Source: Prosthecobacter sp.
Lineage (GTDB): Bacteria > Verrucomicrobiota > Verrucomicrobiia > Verrucomicrobiales > Verrucomicrobiaceae
Assembly: GCA_019186985.1 (NCBI GenBank)
Contig: JABARQ010000015.1
Location: forward strand, 163,553 to 227,552
Direction of reading: 5' to 3'
DNA length: 64,000 nucleotides
The notes beneath the pieces were generated by a model. It searched no databases. It was not told where the DNA came from and saw only the letters and a program-made list of their open reading frames with translations. Within the stretch, counting starts at the first letter, position 1. Each line of letters opens with the position of its first letter. Positions 43,010-52,103 of the stretch are shown here, one piece after another. The position numbers and the translations under genes are program-made.

Positions 43010-44677
43010 ATGATTCGCCACCTCGCCCTGCTTTCCATCCTTCTCCTGCCACGACTCGCCGTCGCGTGGGGGGCGGGACATGATGATGTGGCGCGTGAGG
43101 TGATGAGCCGGCTGCCGGAGGTGCTGCGGGGGAAGTTCACGCCGGAGATCATCGAGGAGGCGATCAAGCATGACAGCCATTACCCGGACAGTTTTCAGCC
43201 GTTTTTGCCCGAGGAGGTGGGTGAGAATGCCATCGCGGCACTGAAGCAGGCGGGGCTGAAGTCGCGCTACGATCTGCATCTCGATCATGGACGCGTCGCG
43301 GGCTTTGCGCAGCTCGTGGAGGCGATTCGCGAGGGCGATGCGGCGCACATCGCGCACTGGATCGCCTCGCATTCGCACGTCATCGCGGACATGGTGGCGT
43401 GCAATCACGATCCCATGGTGCACACGGCCACCTATGGCTGGGGACCGTGGAAGGTGAGGCTGCCGCATGAGGGTGATTTCTCAAAGGTGGCCCCGCTGCT
43501 CGATCTCGGCGGCTCGGGGCACGACACCGCTGGAGGCGCGGAGGCCTTCGCGGCGGCGGTGGATCGTCTCCTGCTGCATGATGACGGTCGCGATGCCGCG
43601 CGGCAGATTCAGGAGCTGCTGCTCTACGGACAGGAAGGCGCACGCTTTTGCAGTCCGCGCGGTGTGAAGGTGCTGCAAGGCGCGGCGGCCTGGATCGACA
43701 CGCAGGACATGAAGGGCCGCGAGCTGCTGTGGCAAACCATCGGCGAGCTCGGCGCCTGGGCCGTGGCACGCACGCTGCGCGATGTGGAGGTGGCGTTGCG
43801 TTTCGCCAAAGACGGCACGCAGGTCAAGCTCACGCCCGAGGCCACTGCGGCGGCGAAAAGCACCATCGAGTCGCTGATGCGCGAGCGTCGCCTGGATGAG
43901 GACGCGTTGTTTGCGCCGGTGCTGCGGGAGTTGCAGCCAGGCGACGAAAACATCACCGGCATCGTCCTGGAGCCCACATGGGACATGAATGATGCCATGC
44001 TCGGCTTCTCCAGCCGCGTGCAAAGCGCCGCCACGGTGCGCACGCTGCAAAAGCTCGGCCGCCCGCATGCCACCTTCGATGTGCGGCGATTGCTCGCGGC
44101 GGGTTTTCCAGAGCCAAAGCAGGTGCCGCTCATGATCATCGTCGCCACGCAGTTCACCAGCTACCACTGGATGAAGACGGACGTGCTCGAAACGGCGCTC
44201 GCCGATTACCTGAAGCGCGGCGGACGCGTGCTGTGGATCATGGGCCATGGCGGGATGCCGAAGAAGGTGCTGGAGCCCTTCATCACCGCCATGCAGCGCA
44301 CCGAGAAAGCCTACCTGCCCGTGCCTGGGAAGCGCTTCACCGGCTCCAGACTCATCGCGCATCTGCCCGGCGATCCCGCGTGGCAGATCGTGAACACGCC
44401 CGAGACTCCCGCCGGCTGGCAGCGCCCCTACTGCCCCTGGCGTCTCGAACCCACCGCCGACAGCGCCCTCGAACCGCTGCTCACACTCGAAAGCGAGGGC
44501 GTGAAGCACCTCGTCGGCGCCTGCACCACCGATCATCGACTCGCCCTGCTGCCGGTCTATGCCGTGACGCCGTATCTCCTGAGCGGCGAAAGCCGCGTCA
44601 CCTCGCCCGCCGAGCCGGAGCTGGATGACGCAAGCACCACCGTGCTGCTGGGAGTCATTGAGAAGATGCTGAAGTAA
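43010..44677 (+). CDS. Secreted P1 nuclease/phospholipase C-like protein with extra C-terminal domain, 555 aa
   Basis: A signal peptide (MIRHLALLSILLLPRLAVA) is followed by WGAGHDDVAREV, giving the N-terminal Trp and nearby His typical of zinc phospholipase C/S1-P1 folds. Further His-rich elements are HWIASHSHVIADM and DSHYPDS. The C-terminal half (about 320-550; QVPLMIIVATQF, DYLKRGGRVLWIMGHGG) resembles glutamine-amidotransferase-like domains used for binding in secreted proteins. Function not known. It has the same N-terminal style as 35350-36705. Confidence 0.6.
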   Translation: MIRHLALLSILLLPRLAVAWGAGHDDVAREVMSRLPEVLRGKFTPEIIEEAIKHDSHYPDSFQPFLPEEVGENAIAALKQAGLKSRYDLHLDHGRVAGFAQLVEAIREGDAAHIAHWIASHSHVIADMVACNHDPMVHTATYGWGPWKVRLPHEGDFSKVAPLLDLGGSGHDTAGGAEAFAAAVDRLLLHDDGRDAARQIQELLLYGQEGARFCSPRGVKVLQGAAAWIDTQDMKGRELLWQTIGELGAWAVARTLRDVEVALRFAKDGTQVKLTPEATAAAKSTIESLMRERRLDEDALFAPVLRELQPGDENITGIVLEPTWDMNDAMLGFSSRVQSAATVRTLQKLGRPHATFDVRRLLAAGFPEPKQVPLMIIVATQFTSYHWMKTDVLETALADYLKRGGRVLWIMGHGGMPKKVLEPFITAMQRTEKAYLPVPGKRFTGSRLIAHLPGDPAWQIVNTPETPAGWQRPYCPWRLEPTADSALEPLLTLESEGVKHLVGACTTDHRLALLPVYAVTPYLLSGESRVTSPAEPELDDASTTVLLGVIEKMLK

Positions 44678-44852
44678 TCACCTCGTGCTCATAGGGCCGG
44701 ACCTGGCAGCCCGCCGAACCTGAAGAGAAGGACCGTCATCACCCGCTCTGCTCTCACACCCGCTGTATCGCCAGCGGCTGGCTCCACCTTCGCCTGGAAC
44801 GCTGCGCGGTGAGCGGCTTTACGCCGAGAACGTGAGACGAAGAAGGTATCGC
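44678..44852. other. Convergent intergenic region
   Basis: About 175 bp lie between two convergent genes. A short GC hairpin CCGCTG-TATCGC-CAGCGG at about 44760 could aid termination, but it has no T tract. Nothing else is seen. Confidence 0.35.
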
Positions 44853-45377
44853 TCAGACCTCCGGCGGCATCTTCGCCAGCTTGCGCTGGAGCGTGCGGCG
44901 GTCGATGCCGAGCGCCTCGGCGGTGTGGGAGATGTTACCGTCGCAGTCGTGGAGGACGCGCTGGATGTGCTCCCATTCGAGACGCGCGAGGCTGGGCACG
45001 TCGCTGGCGGAGGGACGTGGCGAGGCGGCGCCTCGACCTTGCAGTGCGGCGAGCACTTGATCCGCGCTGGCGGGCTTGAGCAGGTAGTCGTCGGCACCGA
45101 GGCGCACGGCTTCGAGGGCGCCGGGGATGCTGCCGTAGCCGGTGAGCACGATGAGACGGGCCTGCGGCAGCTTCTGGCGCAGCGTGGGGATCAGGGCCAT
45201 GCCGTCCACCGCGCCGAGTCGCATGTCGAGCACGATGGCGTCGATGCCGCCGGACTCGACCAGGCCGAGCGCTTCCAGTTTCCCGGCGGCTTGCAGAACA
45301 TCGCAGCCGCGACGTCGCAACGCGAGCGCCAGCGTGGCCCGAAACCCGTCGTCGTCTTCGATGAGGAGCACGTTCAT
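44853..45377 (-). CDS. regA: Redox response regulator RegA/PrrA/ActR family, 174 aa
   Basis: The receiver domain carries the acidic pocket LLIEDDDGF, the phospho-acceptor Asp51 in IVLDMRLG, the Thr in VLTGYGSIPGAL and Lys in YLLKPAS. A short linker with prolines leads to a Fis-type HTH (EWEHIQRVLHDCDGNISHTA ... DRRTLQRKL), which closely matches the near-invariant RegA/PrrA HTH. It overlaps regB by ATGA, so both are co-translated. RegA homologues control respiration, electron-carrier and carbon or nitrogen genes in response to redox state. Here the likely local targets are the CydA-like genes of the same block. Confidence 0.9.
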   Translation of the reverse strand: MNVLLIEDDDGFRATLALALRRRGCDVLQAAGKLEALGLVESGGIDAIVLDMRLGAVDGMALIPTLRQKLPQARLIVLTGYGSIPGALEAVRLGADDYLLKPASADQVLAALQGRGAASPRPSASDVPSLARLEWEHIQRVLHDCDGNISHTAEALGIDRRTLQRKLAKMPPEV

Positions 45378-46717
45378 GAGCTGGGGGAAGGTTGTTGAGG
45401 CAGGCTGAGGGTCACACGGGCGCCGCCCTGCGGGAGGTTTTCGACTTCGACGCCGCCCTGCATCGAGGCGGCGAGCCGGCGCACGAAAAACAAGCCGAGG
45501 CCCATGCCGCCGCCGGGATCACGCGTGCTGCGAAAAGGCTCGCCCCAGTGTTTCAGCATCTCGTCGGTGAAACCGGCCCCGTGATCCTCGACGATGAAGC
45601 TCAGGGCCTCCGAAGCGGCTTCGACACGCAAAACAACCCTTGCCTCATCAGCGGAGGCCAGCAGCGCATTGCGCAAAAGCACAAGCAAGGCCTCGCGCAG
45701 GCCCGCACAGGACACGGGTGCATCTTTGGCCTTCAAATCGAGCTTCACACGCTGGCGCTGCACCTCGGGCAGTTCGTTCAAGGCGGCCTCGACGGTGCGC
45801 CAGACCACGCAGGGCTCGGCGGAGCGCCCGGTGGCCTCCTGGCCGAGTTCGCGGAGACGTTGCAGCACGCGCTGGCAGCGCCCGGCCTCGCGCAGGATGA
45901 TGGCGGCCGTTTCGGCATCCGGCTGCGCCTGCATCTCCTCCGCCGCGAGCGCGATGGTTCCCAGCGGCGTCCCCAGTTCATGGGCAAACCCGGTCGCCAG
46001 CGCCGCGACGGAAAGAAAGCGCTCGCGGGCCTCCAGCTCGGCGCGCAGCCTTTCACGCTCCTTTTGCAGCCGGTGTGAGCGACGCCGAAGCGCCAGCAGC
46101 AGGGTGAGCACAAAACCACCGGTCAGCACCAGCGCGACAAAGAACCCCTGCGTCATGAGTTCGGCAGGCACCGGTGAACCCTCCGCCATCCGCAAGGGCA
46201 GCGCCCGCTGCCAGAGCCAGGCACAGGCCAGCGCGGTCAGCAGTCCCAGGCTGACCACCGCAGACGCCCGCAGTGCCACGGCCGCCAGGGTCAGCTGCAC
46301 GAGATAAAAGATCGCAAAGGGGTTCTGCAGGCCGCCCGTCCAGTGCAGCAGAAAGGTGAGCGTCAGCGCGTCCCAAAGCACGAGATGAAAGAAGCCCTCC
46401 TTCATCTGCCAGCGGATCTGGTGCAGCCACCATTCCAGCAGGGCGTTGGTGGCCAGGGTCAGCACCACGGCTCCGCCGCACTGCCACCAGGGCACGCTCA
46501 CGCCAAGCCTCGCCACCACCAGCAGCGTGATCCCCTGCCCTGCCGCCGCCAGCCAGCGGAGCAGCACCAGCACCCGTGCCGAAAGCGCTCCGCCAGCCCA
46601 CACTTCACTCAATCCCAGCCAGCGCTGCCATCGGGGCGGCAGCGGCATCGGACGCAAGGCATGGGCGGGCATGACCCACTCATGCCCGCCCATCAGCACC
46701 TGTCCATGGCGGATCAT
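45374..46717 (-). CDS. regB: Redox sensor histidine kinase RegB/PrrB family, 447 aa
   Basis: About six transmembrane segments lie in residues 45-212. The quinone-sensing motif GGLQNPF (128-134) of RegB is intact. The H-box is FAHELGTPLGTI (His246), followed by the redox-cysteine region EAGRCQRVL (Cys281), which lines up with the regulatory cysteine of RegB. N, G1 and G2 boxes appear as LLRNALLAS, VEDHGAGF and GMGLGLFFV. The start overlaps the stop of the upstream CydA-like gene (ATGA). The product should sense quinone redox state and phosphorylate RegA. Confidence 0.9.
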   Translation of the reverse strand: MIRHGQVLMGGHEWVMPAHALRPMPLPPRWQRWLGLSEVWAGGALSARVLVLLRWLAAAGQGITLLVVARLGVSVPWWQCGGAVVLTLATNALLEWWLHQIRWQMKEGFFHLVLWDALTLTFLLHWTGGLQNPFAIFYLVQLTLAAVALRASAVVSLGLLTALACAWLWQRALPLRMAEGSPVPAELMTQGFFVALVLTGGFVLTLLLALRRRSHRLQKERERLRAELEARERFLSVAALATGFAHELGTPLGTIALAAEEMQAQPDAETAAIILREAGRCQRVLQRLRELGQEATGRSAEPCVVWRTVEAALNELPEVQRQRVKLDLKAKDAPVSCAGLREALLVLLRNALLASADEARVVLRVEAASEALSFIVEDHGAGFTDEMLKHWGEPFRSTRDPGGGMGLGLFFVRRLAASMQGGVEVENLPQGGARVTLSLPQQPSPSS

Positions 46718-48030
46718 TTCACCGCCGCCTTCTCCAGCATCAAGACGGCGATCTTGCGCAGGCTTGTCTCGCCCAGGTGGGCGAAGGACGGCATCTGCGG
46801 CAGCTCGGGGCGCTTTTTGCCGGGGGCCTTGGCCCAGGCGACGATGCCTTCGGGATTGCCAGCGTAAATCTTCGCGATCTCTGTCAACGGCGGCCCGACC
46901 AGCTTCACCGCAGGCGCATGGCAGGCGGCGCAGTTCATGAAAAGCTGCTCCGCGCTCTGTTCTGCCGGCTGAGGCTTCGCGGCCTGCCCCTTGTTAAACT
47001 CGGCCAGAGCGGCGGCGTAACGTGCCGTGCGCTCCTTCACCTCGGCCTGATGCCCCGCCAGCGCGGCCTCACGATACACATGCCGTCCGCTGCCCATGCC
47101 CAGGACCACCACGGAGAACAGCGCCACGATGCGTCCATAACGCCCGCCAATCGCCGCATCCGGACTCTTCAGCTCCGCCATCAGCTGCTGCAAGGCCAGC
47201 AGGCCGACGGCCGCCCCGCTGAAGATGATGACGTAGACCGCCGTGGTGATGCCGGCGGCGGGCAGCGTGAAAAGCAGCAGCGGGCCGAACAAAAACTGTG
47301 CCAGAGTGATGCAGGTGCAGACCTTGTAGAAAAGCCGGCGCAGCTCCGGGCGGCTGAAGCCTTCCAGGTGCGAGAGGTCCGAGTCCCGGCGGCCGAACCA
47401 GCCGGCCAGGAACAGACCGGTCATCGCCAGGCTGGCCGCCATGAAGTGCAGGTAGCGTGGAAGGATGTTGCCGATGCCCAGGCTGGAAAAGAAACCCTTC
47501 ACCTTCTCCCACTCCGTGGGAAACAGCATCAGGTTCACGTTGGCCAGGAAGATCAGGGGAATGAAGAGAAACAGCAGCGCCGCCCCGAGGCCGGTGAGCT
47601 GATGCAGCGTCTTTTTGCCGCCGCTCGTCCAGGTGTCCCAGGTGTATTTGTGCAGGTAGGTCAGCAGGAAGGCCACGATCACAAGCGGCACGATCATCAG
47701 CCAGGCATGACCCGTGAGCGCGTTCGCCGAATACCACTGCAGGGTGTAAAGCAGGTTGATGCACAGCAGCGGGCCGATGCCCATCACGACCGCGAGGCTC
47801 TTGTTCACCGTGATCGTCTGCGCCACCTCGTGTGCCAGAGCATCCCAGCGCTTGTTTTTCAAGCCCATCCATTCGAGCAGCACCACCAGCACCGAGCCGC
47901 CGACCATGAGGTTCACAAACAGGATGTGAACCAGGAAAAACACGACCAGGCAGAAGACCAGAAGCCATTCAGGCACCGGCAGCGGCAGGGGCAGGTCTCG
48001 GGGCACAGGAGCGGCGGCAAGCAGGTTCAT
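46714..48030 (-). CDS. CydA-like membrane protein fused to C-terminal cytochrome c domain, 438 aa
   Basis: From the ATG at 48030 (MNLLAAAPVPRD). About eight transmembrane segments, with LVHILFVNLMVGG in the position of the CydA haem-ligand helix. A C-terminal c-type haem site CAACH (in QLFMNCAACHAPAVKLVGPP) has a likely Met ligand in MPSF. This suggests a quinol or cytochrome oxidase or electron-transfer subunit with its own cytochrome c. It is the last gene before regB and translationally coupled to it. A related protein is encoded at 49938. Exact activity (bd-type oxidase or other) is not proven. Confidence 0.75.
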   Translation of the reverse strand: MNLLAAAPVPRDLPLPLPVPEWLLVFCLVVFFLVHILFVNLMVGGSVLVVLLEWMGLKNKRWDALAHEVAQTITVNKSLAVVMGIGPLLCINLLYTLQWYSANALTGHAWLMIVPLVIVAFLLTYLHKYTWDTWTSGGKKTLHQLTGLGAALLFLFIPLIFLANVNLMLFPTEWEKVKGFFSSLGIGNILPRYLHFMAASLAMTGLFLAGWFGRRDSDLSHLEGFSRPELRRLFYKVCTCITLAQFLFGPLLLFTLPAAGITTAVYVIIFSGAAVGLLALQQLMAELKSPDAAIGGRYGRIVALFSVVVLGMGSGRHVYREAALAGHQAEVKERTARYAAALAEFNKGQAAKPQPAEQSAEQLFMNCAACHAPAVKLVGPPLTEIAKIYAGNPEGIVAWAKAPGKKRPELPQMPSFAHLGETSLRKIAVLMLEKAAVK

Positions 48031-48169
48031 GCCAGCTTCATCCACCAGAGCCGCCCTGCTGAAAATGTGGCGAATTGCCACAGCTCAACCCTCAGCCGCA
48101 GCAGACACCAGTCAGGGCTGATCCATGGCTACAGCCCCTCCGCGCCCATCCGCCGCTTCAACCACAGGC

Positions 48170-49825
48170 TCATTTCCCGATCGGATTCACGAACTCATCG
48201 CGGCTGAGCCTGCCGTCCCCGTTCTTGTCACGACGACGGAACCGGTCGGCGGCTTCGGGGTGCTGGTTGAGCCCGGCCTGGAAGTCCTTGAACGAGATGA
48301 ACCCGTCCCGGTCGGTGTCCCACTCGCCAAAGACCTTTGCCCGTTCCGCGAGCGGCTGCCCCGCAGCGGCAGGCGCCTGCTTGGCCTGCGCCGACGGCCG
48401 CGCATCCGCCGGACGCCCTGTCCTGGCGGCCAGATCACGGGCCGGGCTTGGCGGCAGCGTCCTGACCCACGCCATCGCCTTCTCCGTGAGCGACTTCACC
48501 CGCTCAGGCTCCGCCTTGGCAAGGTCATGCTCCTCGGCCGGATCCCGGGTCAGGTCATAAAGCTGGGCGTTCCCGCCGTCGTGGTTCACAAACAGTTTCC
48601 AGCCGCCGTCACGCACGGCCAGCATCGGCGGCATGTAGCCGTCCTGGGCCCCCTGCACGTTGAACAGCCACTCCCAGTGCAGCGGCTTCCGCCTCGGCAC
48701 GGACGGCCCGCCTAACCAAAGTTGACTCAGATCCTCGCCGTCCGGCGCCAGGCCTTCCGGCAGGCCGGCTCCGGCCAGGGAGGCCAGCGTCGGCAGCAGA
48801 TCCACCGCCCCCACCACGCTCGTTTCATCCACCCGCCCCGCCGGCACATGGCCGGGCCAGCGCACAAGCCCGAAGGTGCGGATGCCTCCTTCATACATGC
48901 TGCGCTTGCGACCCCGCAGCACGCCCGTGCTGCCCACGCCTGCATTGGCCGCGTTGCCGATCCGATAGTCCTCCGGCCCGTTGTCGCTCGAATAGACGAT
49001 GAGGGTGTTTTCCGAAATCTTCATCTCGTCCAGCGCATCCAGAAGCCGGCCGACCTGCGTGTCGAGATCGGTCAGCGATGCCAGGAAAACCTGCATCTGC
49101 GAACGCAGGTCCTTCGCCCCGGCGAGATACTTCTGCATCCAGGCGCCGTAGCCGGGGTCATGGGCCGAGGGCTGCAGGCCGGCATATTCGGCCAGCTGTT
49201 CGGGCGTCGGCTTCAAGGCGGCGTGCGGCAGCAGCGTCCACAGGTTGACATAAAAGGGCGAGCCCTTGCTCCGGCGGATGAACCCGATCGTCTCGTCCAC
49301 GATCAGGCGCGTGGACTTTGCCCGGAAATAGGGTTCGGCACCCTCGTTGCCGAGCGACGGCCCGGAGGAGTTCACCGTCTTCGAGACATCGATGCCGTAG
49401 GCCTCAGGAGGCGGGGCTCCTTCGCCGGCGCCCAGATGCCATTTGCCAAAATGCGCGGTCGCATAACCCGCCTTCTTCAGCAGGTCGGGAAGCGTGGTGA
49501 CATCGGGGTCCAGCCAGTCCGGCATCGACCGCGCCGCGTTGGACTTTGAATCGGCAAAGTGGCCGTGCACCTGGTGGCGGGCCGGGCAGTGCGAGGTCAT
49601 GAAGGCGGCCCGGCTGGGCGAACACACCGTCGCGGCGACATAAAACTGGCGGAACCAGGTGCCCCCGGCGGCAAGCCTGTCGAGGTTCGGCGTCCTCACC
49701 TGCGGATGCCCGGCAAAACGCGCGTCCCCCCAGCCCTGGTCGTCCGTGAGGATGAAGATGATGTTAGGCCGGCCTGCAAAAAGCACGGGGCACAAGGCAA
49801 GGAGAAGGAAGAGCAGGCGCATCAT
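48170..49825 (-). CDS. Secreted sulfatase with C-terminal EF-hand pair, 551 aa
   Basis: A signal peptide (MMRLLFLLLALCPVLFAG) precedes RPNIIFILTDDQGWGD. The formylglycine motif is CSPSR (Cys68), followed by HFGKWHLG, VYSSDNGPE and RGRKRSMYEGGIRTF. The C terminus (about 495-551) has two EF-hand loops, DTDRDGFISFKDF and DKNGDGRLSRDEF, linked to the catalytic part by an Ala/Pro-rich stretch. It hydrolyses a sulfate ester of unknown substrate. The gene sits between two respiratory genes on the same strand, with gaps of 139 and 112 bp, and has no obvious link to them. Confidence 0.92.
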   Translation of the reverse strand: MMRLLFLLLALCPVLFAGRPNIIFILTDDQGWGDARFAGHPQVRTPNLDRLAAGGTWFRQFYVAATVCSPSRAAFMTSHCPARHQVHGHFADSKSNAARSMPDWLDPDVTTLPDLLKKAGYATAHFGKWHLGAGEGAPPPEAYGIDVSKTVNSSGPSLGNEGAEPYFRAKSTRLIVDETIGFIRRSKGSPFYVNLWTLLPHAALKPTPEQLAEYAGLQPSAHDPGYGAWMQKYLAGAKDLRSQMQVFLASLTDLDTQVGRLLDALDEMKISENTLIVYSSDNGPEDYRIGNAANAGVGSTGVLRGRKRSMYEGGIRTFGLVRWPGHVPAGRVDETSVVGAVDLLPTLASLAGAGLPEGLAPDGEDLSQLWLGGPSVPRRKPLHWEWLFNVQGAQDGYMPPMLAVRDGGWKLFVNHDGGNAQLYDLTRDPAEEHDLAKAEPERVKSLTEKAMAWVRTLPPSPARDLAARTGRPADARPSAQAKQAPAAAGQPLAERAKVFGEWDTDRDGFISFKDFQAGLNQHPEAADRFRRRDKNGDGRLSRDEFVNPIGK

Positions 49826-49937
49826 GCATCCACCAACGTCCCGAACACGCCTCTCTAACTTTCCGTTTCAAGTCTTCACCCTCCTGAAAGGCACCGGGAA
49901 AGATGGAAATGCGAAACCCGAAACTCAAACCCACATC

Positions 49938-51377
49938 TCAACGCCCCGCCTCTTCGACAGGTTTGGCAACTGGAGCGAACGTGATTCCTTCCGACTGGGC
50001 ACCGCGGAGCGTCTGCGGGTTTTCACGAAGCTGCAGGATGTAGGCGACCAGGGCCTCGGCCTCCTTGTCGGTGCCCGGGAAGGGGGGCATGAAGGTCCGC
50101 GTCTGATGCATGCCCTTGATGAAAAGCGTCATGCCGGCGGCATCCCAGGGCTTGTCCGCCCCGTACATGAGGGTGAACTTTTCAATCACCCCGTTCAGTC
50201 CTGTGGTGCTGTGGCAGCGTGAGCAGGCCAGCATGAAGACATCCCTGCCGCACTCGGCCTTGTTCGCCTCGGTGACTTCACGGTGCTTCACATAGGTGGC
50301 GTGCCTGAGCAGGCCCTCGCTTTGCAGAAAGGCCAGCTCGTCCTTGTGGATGCCGTTGGAGTACATGTATTCGCCGATCACCCAGGGCTTGCGCATGAAC
50401 TCGCGCGCACGCTCGAAGTGCCCCAGCAGCCAGATGCCCATCACGGACGGCACCAGCAGGGCCCAGCGCGGCAGCGTGAAGGTGTTGCTCAGCCCGCCGA
50501 TGCCGATGACGACAAAGGCGACGATGGTCCAGCCGAGCAGGGACTGAAACCGCCCGTGCCAGCTCATGAACTCCTGGGTCAGCAGCGCCACGGAGCTGTT
50601 GGCCTTCATGGTCTCCGGAATGCAGTTCCAGTACCAGGTGCCAAAAAGAAACACCCCCAGCAGGCTCACCAGCACGACATGCGACATGCGGTAGACGATC
50701 CAGCGCCGCAGCCTCTTCGGACCGTCATCGCCCGCCACCTTCGGCCTGGTGAAGAAAAAGGCGGTGAACCAGATGAAGACGGCCGCCGTCATGAGCGCGA
50801 AGAAGGTCCGGAAGCCAAGCTGCGGCGCATAAAGAGGATTCGTCATCGCGTCCAGGAAGGCGCGGGTCTGGTTCCACTCGCCCGGCTTCATCATGAAGCC
50901 GAGCACCGCCACAATCAGGGCCATGGTGAGCCAGGACATGAGGCTCAGCGCCACACCGATCTTGATGTGCTTTCGCTTCTTCTCCGCCGTGTCCGCCTTC
51001 CTCCAGCTCAGGAACCACCAGCAGATCAGCACCACCTCGCTGATGAAGACCAGCCACTCGGCGAACCAGCCCCAGAAAAACACCCGCAGCAGCGAGCCGA
51101 TGGCAAAGGGCGCGAACAGCGAGGTCGACAGCCAGATGCCCACGCCCGTCATCGCCCCCACGGTCGTGGTGATGATGAACACGATGAAGGTGATCCGGCA
51201 GGCCAGGCGGTCAATGTCCGGACGGTTGTGTTTGTGCGCCCACCATTCCATCCAGGTCAGCAGCGGATAGGCCCCCACCGCCAGCGGGTGGTTGATGAGC
51301 ACGTGCAGGCTCGCGATGAGACCGATGATCAAGCGCCCGCCGGCAAGGTGGTCCATGTAGAAGGAGGGGAAGTCCAT
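49938..51377 (-). CDS. CydA-like oxidase subunit fused to C-terminal cytochrome c domain, 479 aa
   Basis: The ATG at 51377 (MDFPSFYMDHLAGG) is preferred to the longer frame. It matches the bd-type oxidase subunit I pattern: LHVLINHPLAVGAYPLL (haem-ligand helix), TTTVGAMTGVGIW, FFWGWFAEWLVFISE, and about nine transmembrane segments. The C terminus (about 375-479) carries a c-type haem site CSRCH and a likely Met ligand in FMPPFPG. A bd-like terminal oxidase able to accept electrons through cytochrome c is inferred. It heads the minus-strand block that ends in regB-regA. Confidence 0.8.
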   Translation of the reverse strand: MDFPSFYMDHLAGGRLIIGLIASLHVLINHPLAVGAYPLLTWMEWWAHKHNRPDIDRLACRITFIVFIITTTVGAMTGVGIWLSTSLFAPFAIGSLLRVFFWGWFAEWLVFISEVVLICWWFLSWRKADTAEKKRKHIKIGVALSLMSWLTMALIVAVLGFMMKPGEWNQTRAFLDAMTNPLYAPQLGFRTFFALMTAAVFIWFTAFFFTRPKVAGDDGPKRLRRWIVYRMSHVVLVSLLGVFLFGTWYWNCIPETMKANSSVALLTQEFMSWHGRFQSLLGWTIVAFVVIGIGGLSNTFTLPRWALLVPSVMGIWLLGHFERAREFMRKPWVIGEYMYSNGIHKDELAFLQSEGLLRHATYVKHREVTEANKAECGRDVFMLACSRCHSTTGLNGVIEKFTLMYGADKPWDAAGMTLFIKGMHQTRTFMPPFPGTDKEAEALVAYILQLRENPQTLRGAQSEGITFAPVAKPVEEAGR

Positions 51378-51485
51378 GACGGCCCTCCATCCGTCCGGTG
51401 GCCATCCTTGGAAATGTGGCAAAGCGCCGCAGTTGCCTGGGATGGCACCCATGCTCCCAAAATTCCGAAATCCAGGGATCAGGAA

Positions 51486-51569
51486 CCACGGAAGACACTG
51501 AATTCACGGAAGGGCAGGCCTTTGGAGCCTGACTCCTTCATGGTTCCGTGTGTTCCGTGCATTCTGTGG
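51486..51569. repeat. ACGGAA-type hairpin repeat
   Basis: Arms 51486-51511 and 51544-51569 pair at about 20 of 26 positions. The left arm starts CCACGGAAGACACTG and the right arm is the reverse complement of CCACAGAATGCACGG... . It resembles in design the CACGAAG hairpins at 20963 and 25132 but has a different unit. The right arm is also part of the duplicated segment at 51513-51646. Confidence 0.55.
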
Positions 51570-51646
51570 TCGTCCGCCCTGGTTTCTGGAGCGGATGAGC
51601 CAGCTCACTTCACCTCCTCGCCCTTCTCCAAGATCTCCATCTGCAG
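51513..51646. repeat. 134-bp duplicate of the FAD-oxidoreductase 3' end and flank (decayed copy)
   Basis: It aligns without gaps to 53937-54070 (offset 2,424) with few mismatches. On the minus strand it still encodes LQMEILEKGEEVK and a stop, matching LQMEVLKKGEEVK at the end of the intact oxidoreductase. Similarity stops abruptly at CTGCAG. The rest of the gene is missing here. Confidence 0.8.
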
Positions 51647-52103
51647 CGGCCGACCTCGGACCTTGCTTTGCCTCAAACGGCCGCCAAGGCCATGACGCCG
51701 GGATCCGCTGCATCATCAACCCCGCAATCATGATGGAGACGTATGGAGACGTTATCCGCCAAAACACTCCGACGCAGTGCGTTTGGAGCTTCCCGCGCTG
51801 ACGCAGCGTGAATCCATACTTCGACACGCCAGGGTTGTTTCTTCACCTGAGGCGGCATGGAGCAAAACAAGGCATGATGACCCGCCATGGCCTCCGCTTC
51901 CTTACGCAAGCCGAAGTTTCAGTCATCCTCCAGCCCAAGGCCTGAACCTGCTGCCGGTGTCGTAGCCGGATTCCATGCCCCATCAAATGCAGCCTGGAAT
52001 GGCTTCAGCAGGGCCGAGGCACAGATTCCATCCAAACTGTTACGAAACCCATGTTCATCGCTGACGAGAGGCTCGGCATTGTGCCTCCACGAGGTCTTCA
52101 TCC
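51647..52103. other. Intergenic region without recognised gene
   Basis: About 460 bp before the HAF/Fn3 gene. Open frames on both strands have no family signature. A segment near 51775-51830 (GCGTTTGGAGCTTCCCGCGC) looks like dispersed-repeat sequence. No confident promoter is called. Confidence 0.4.
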
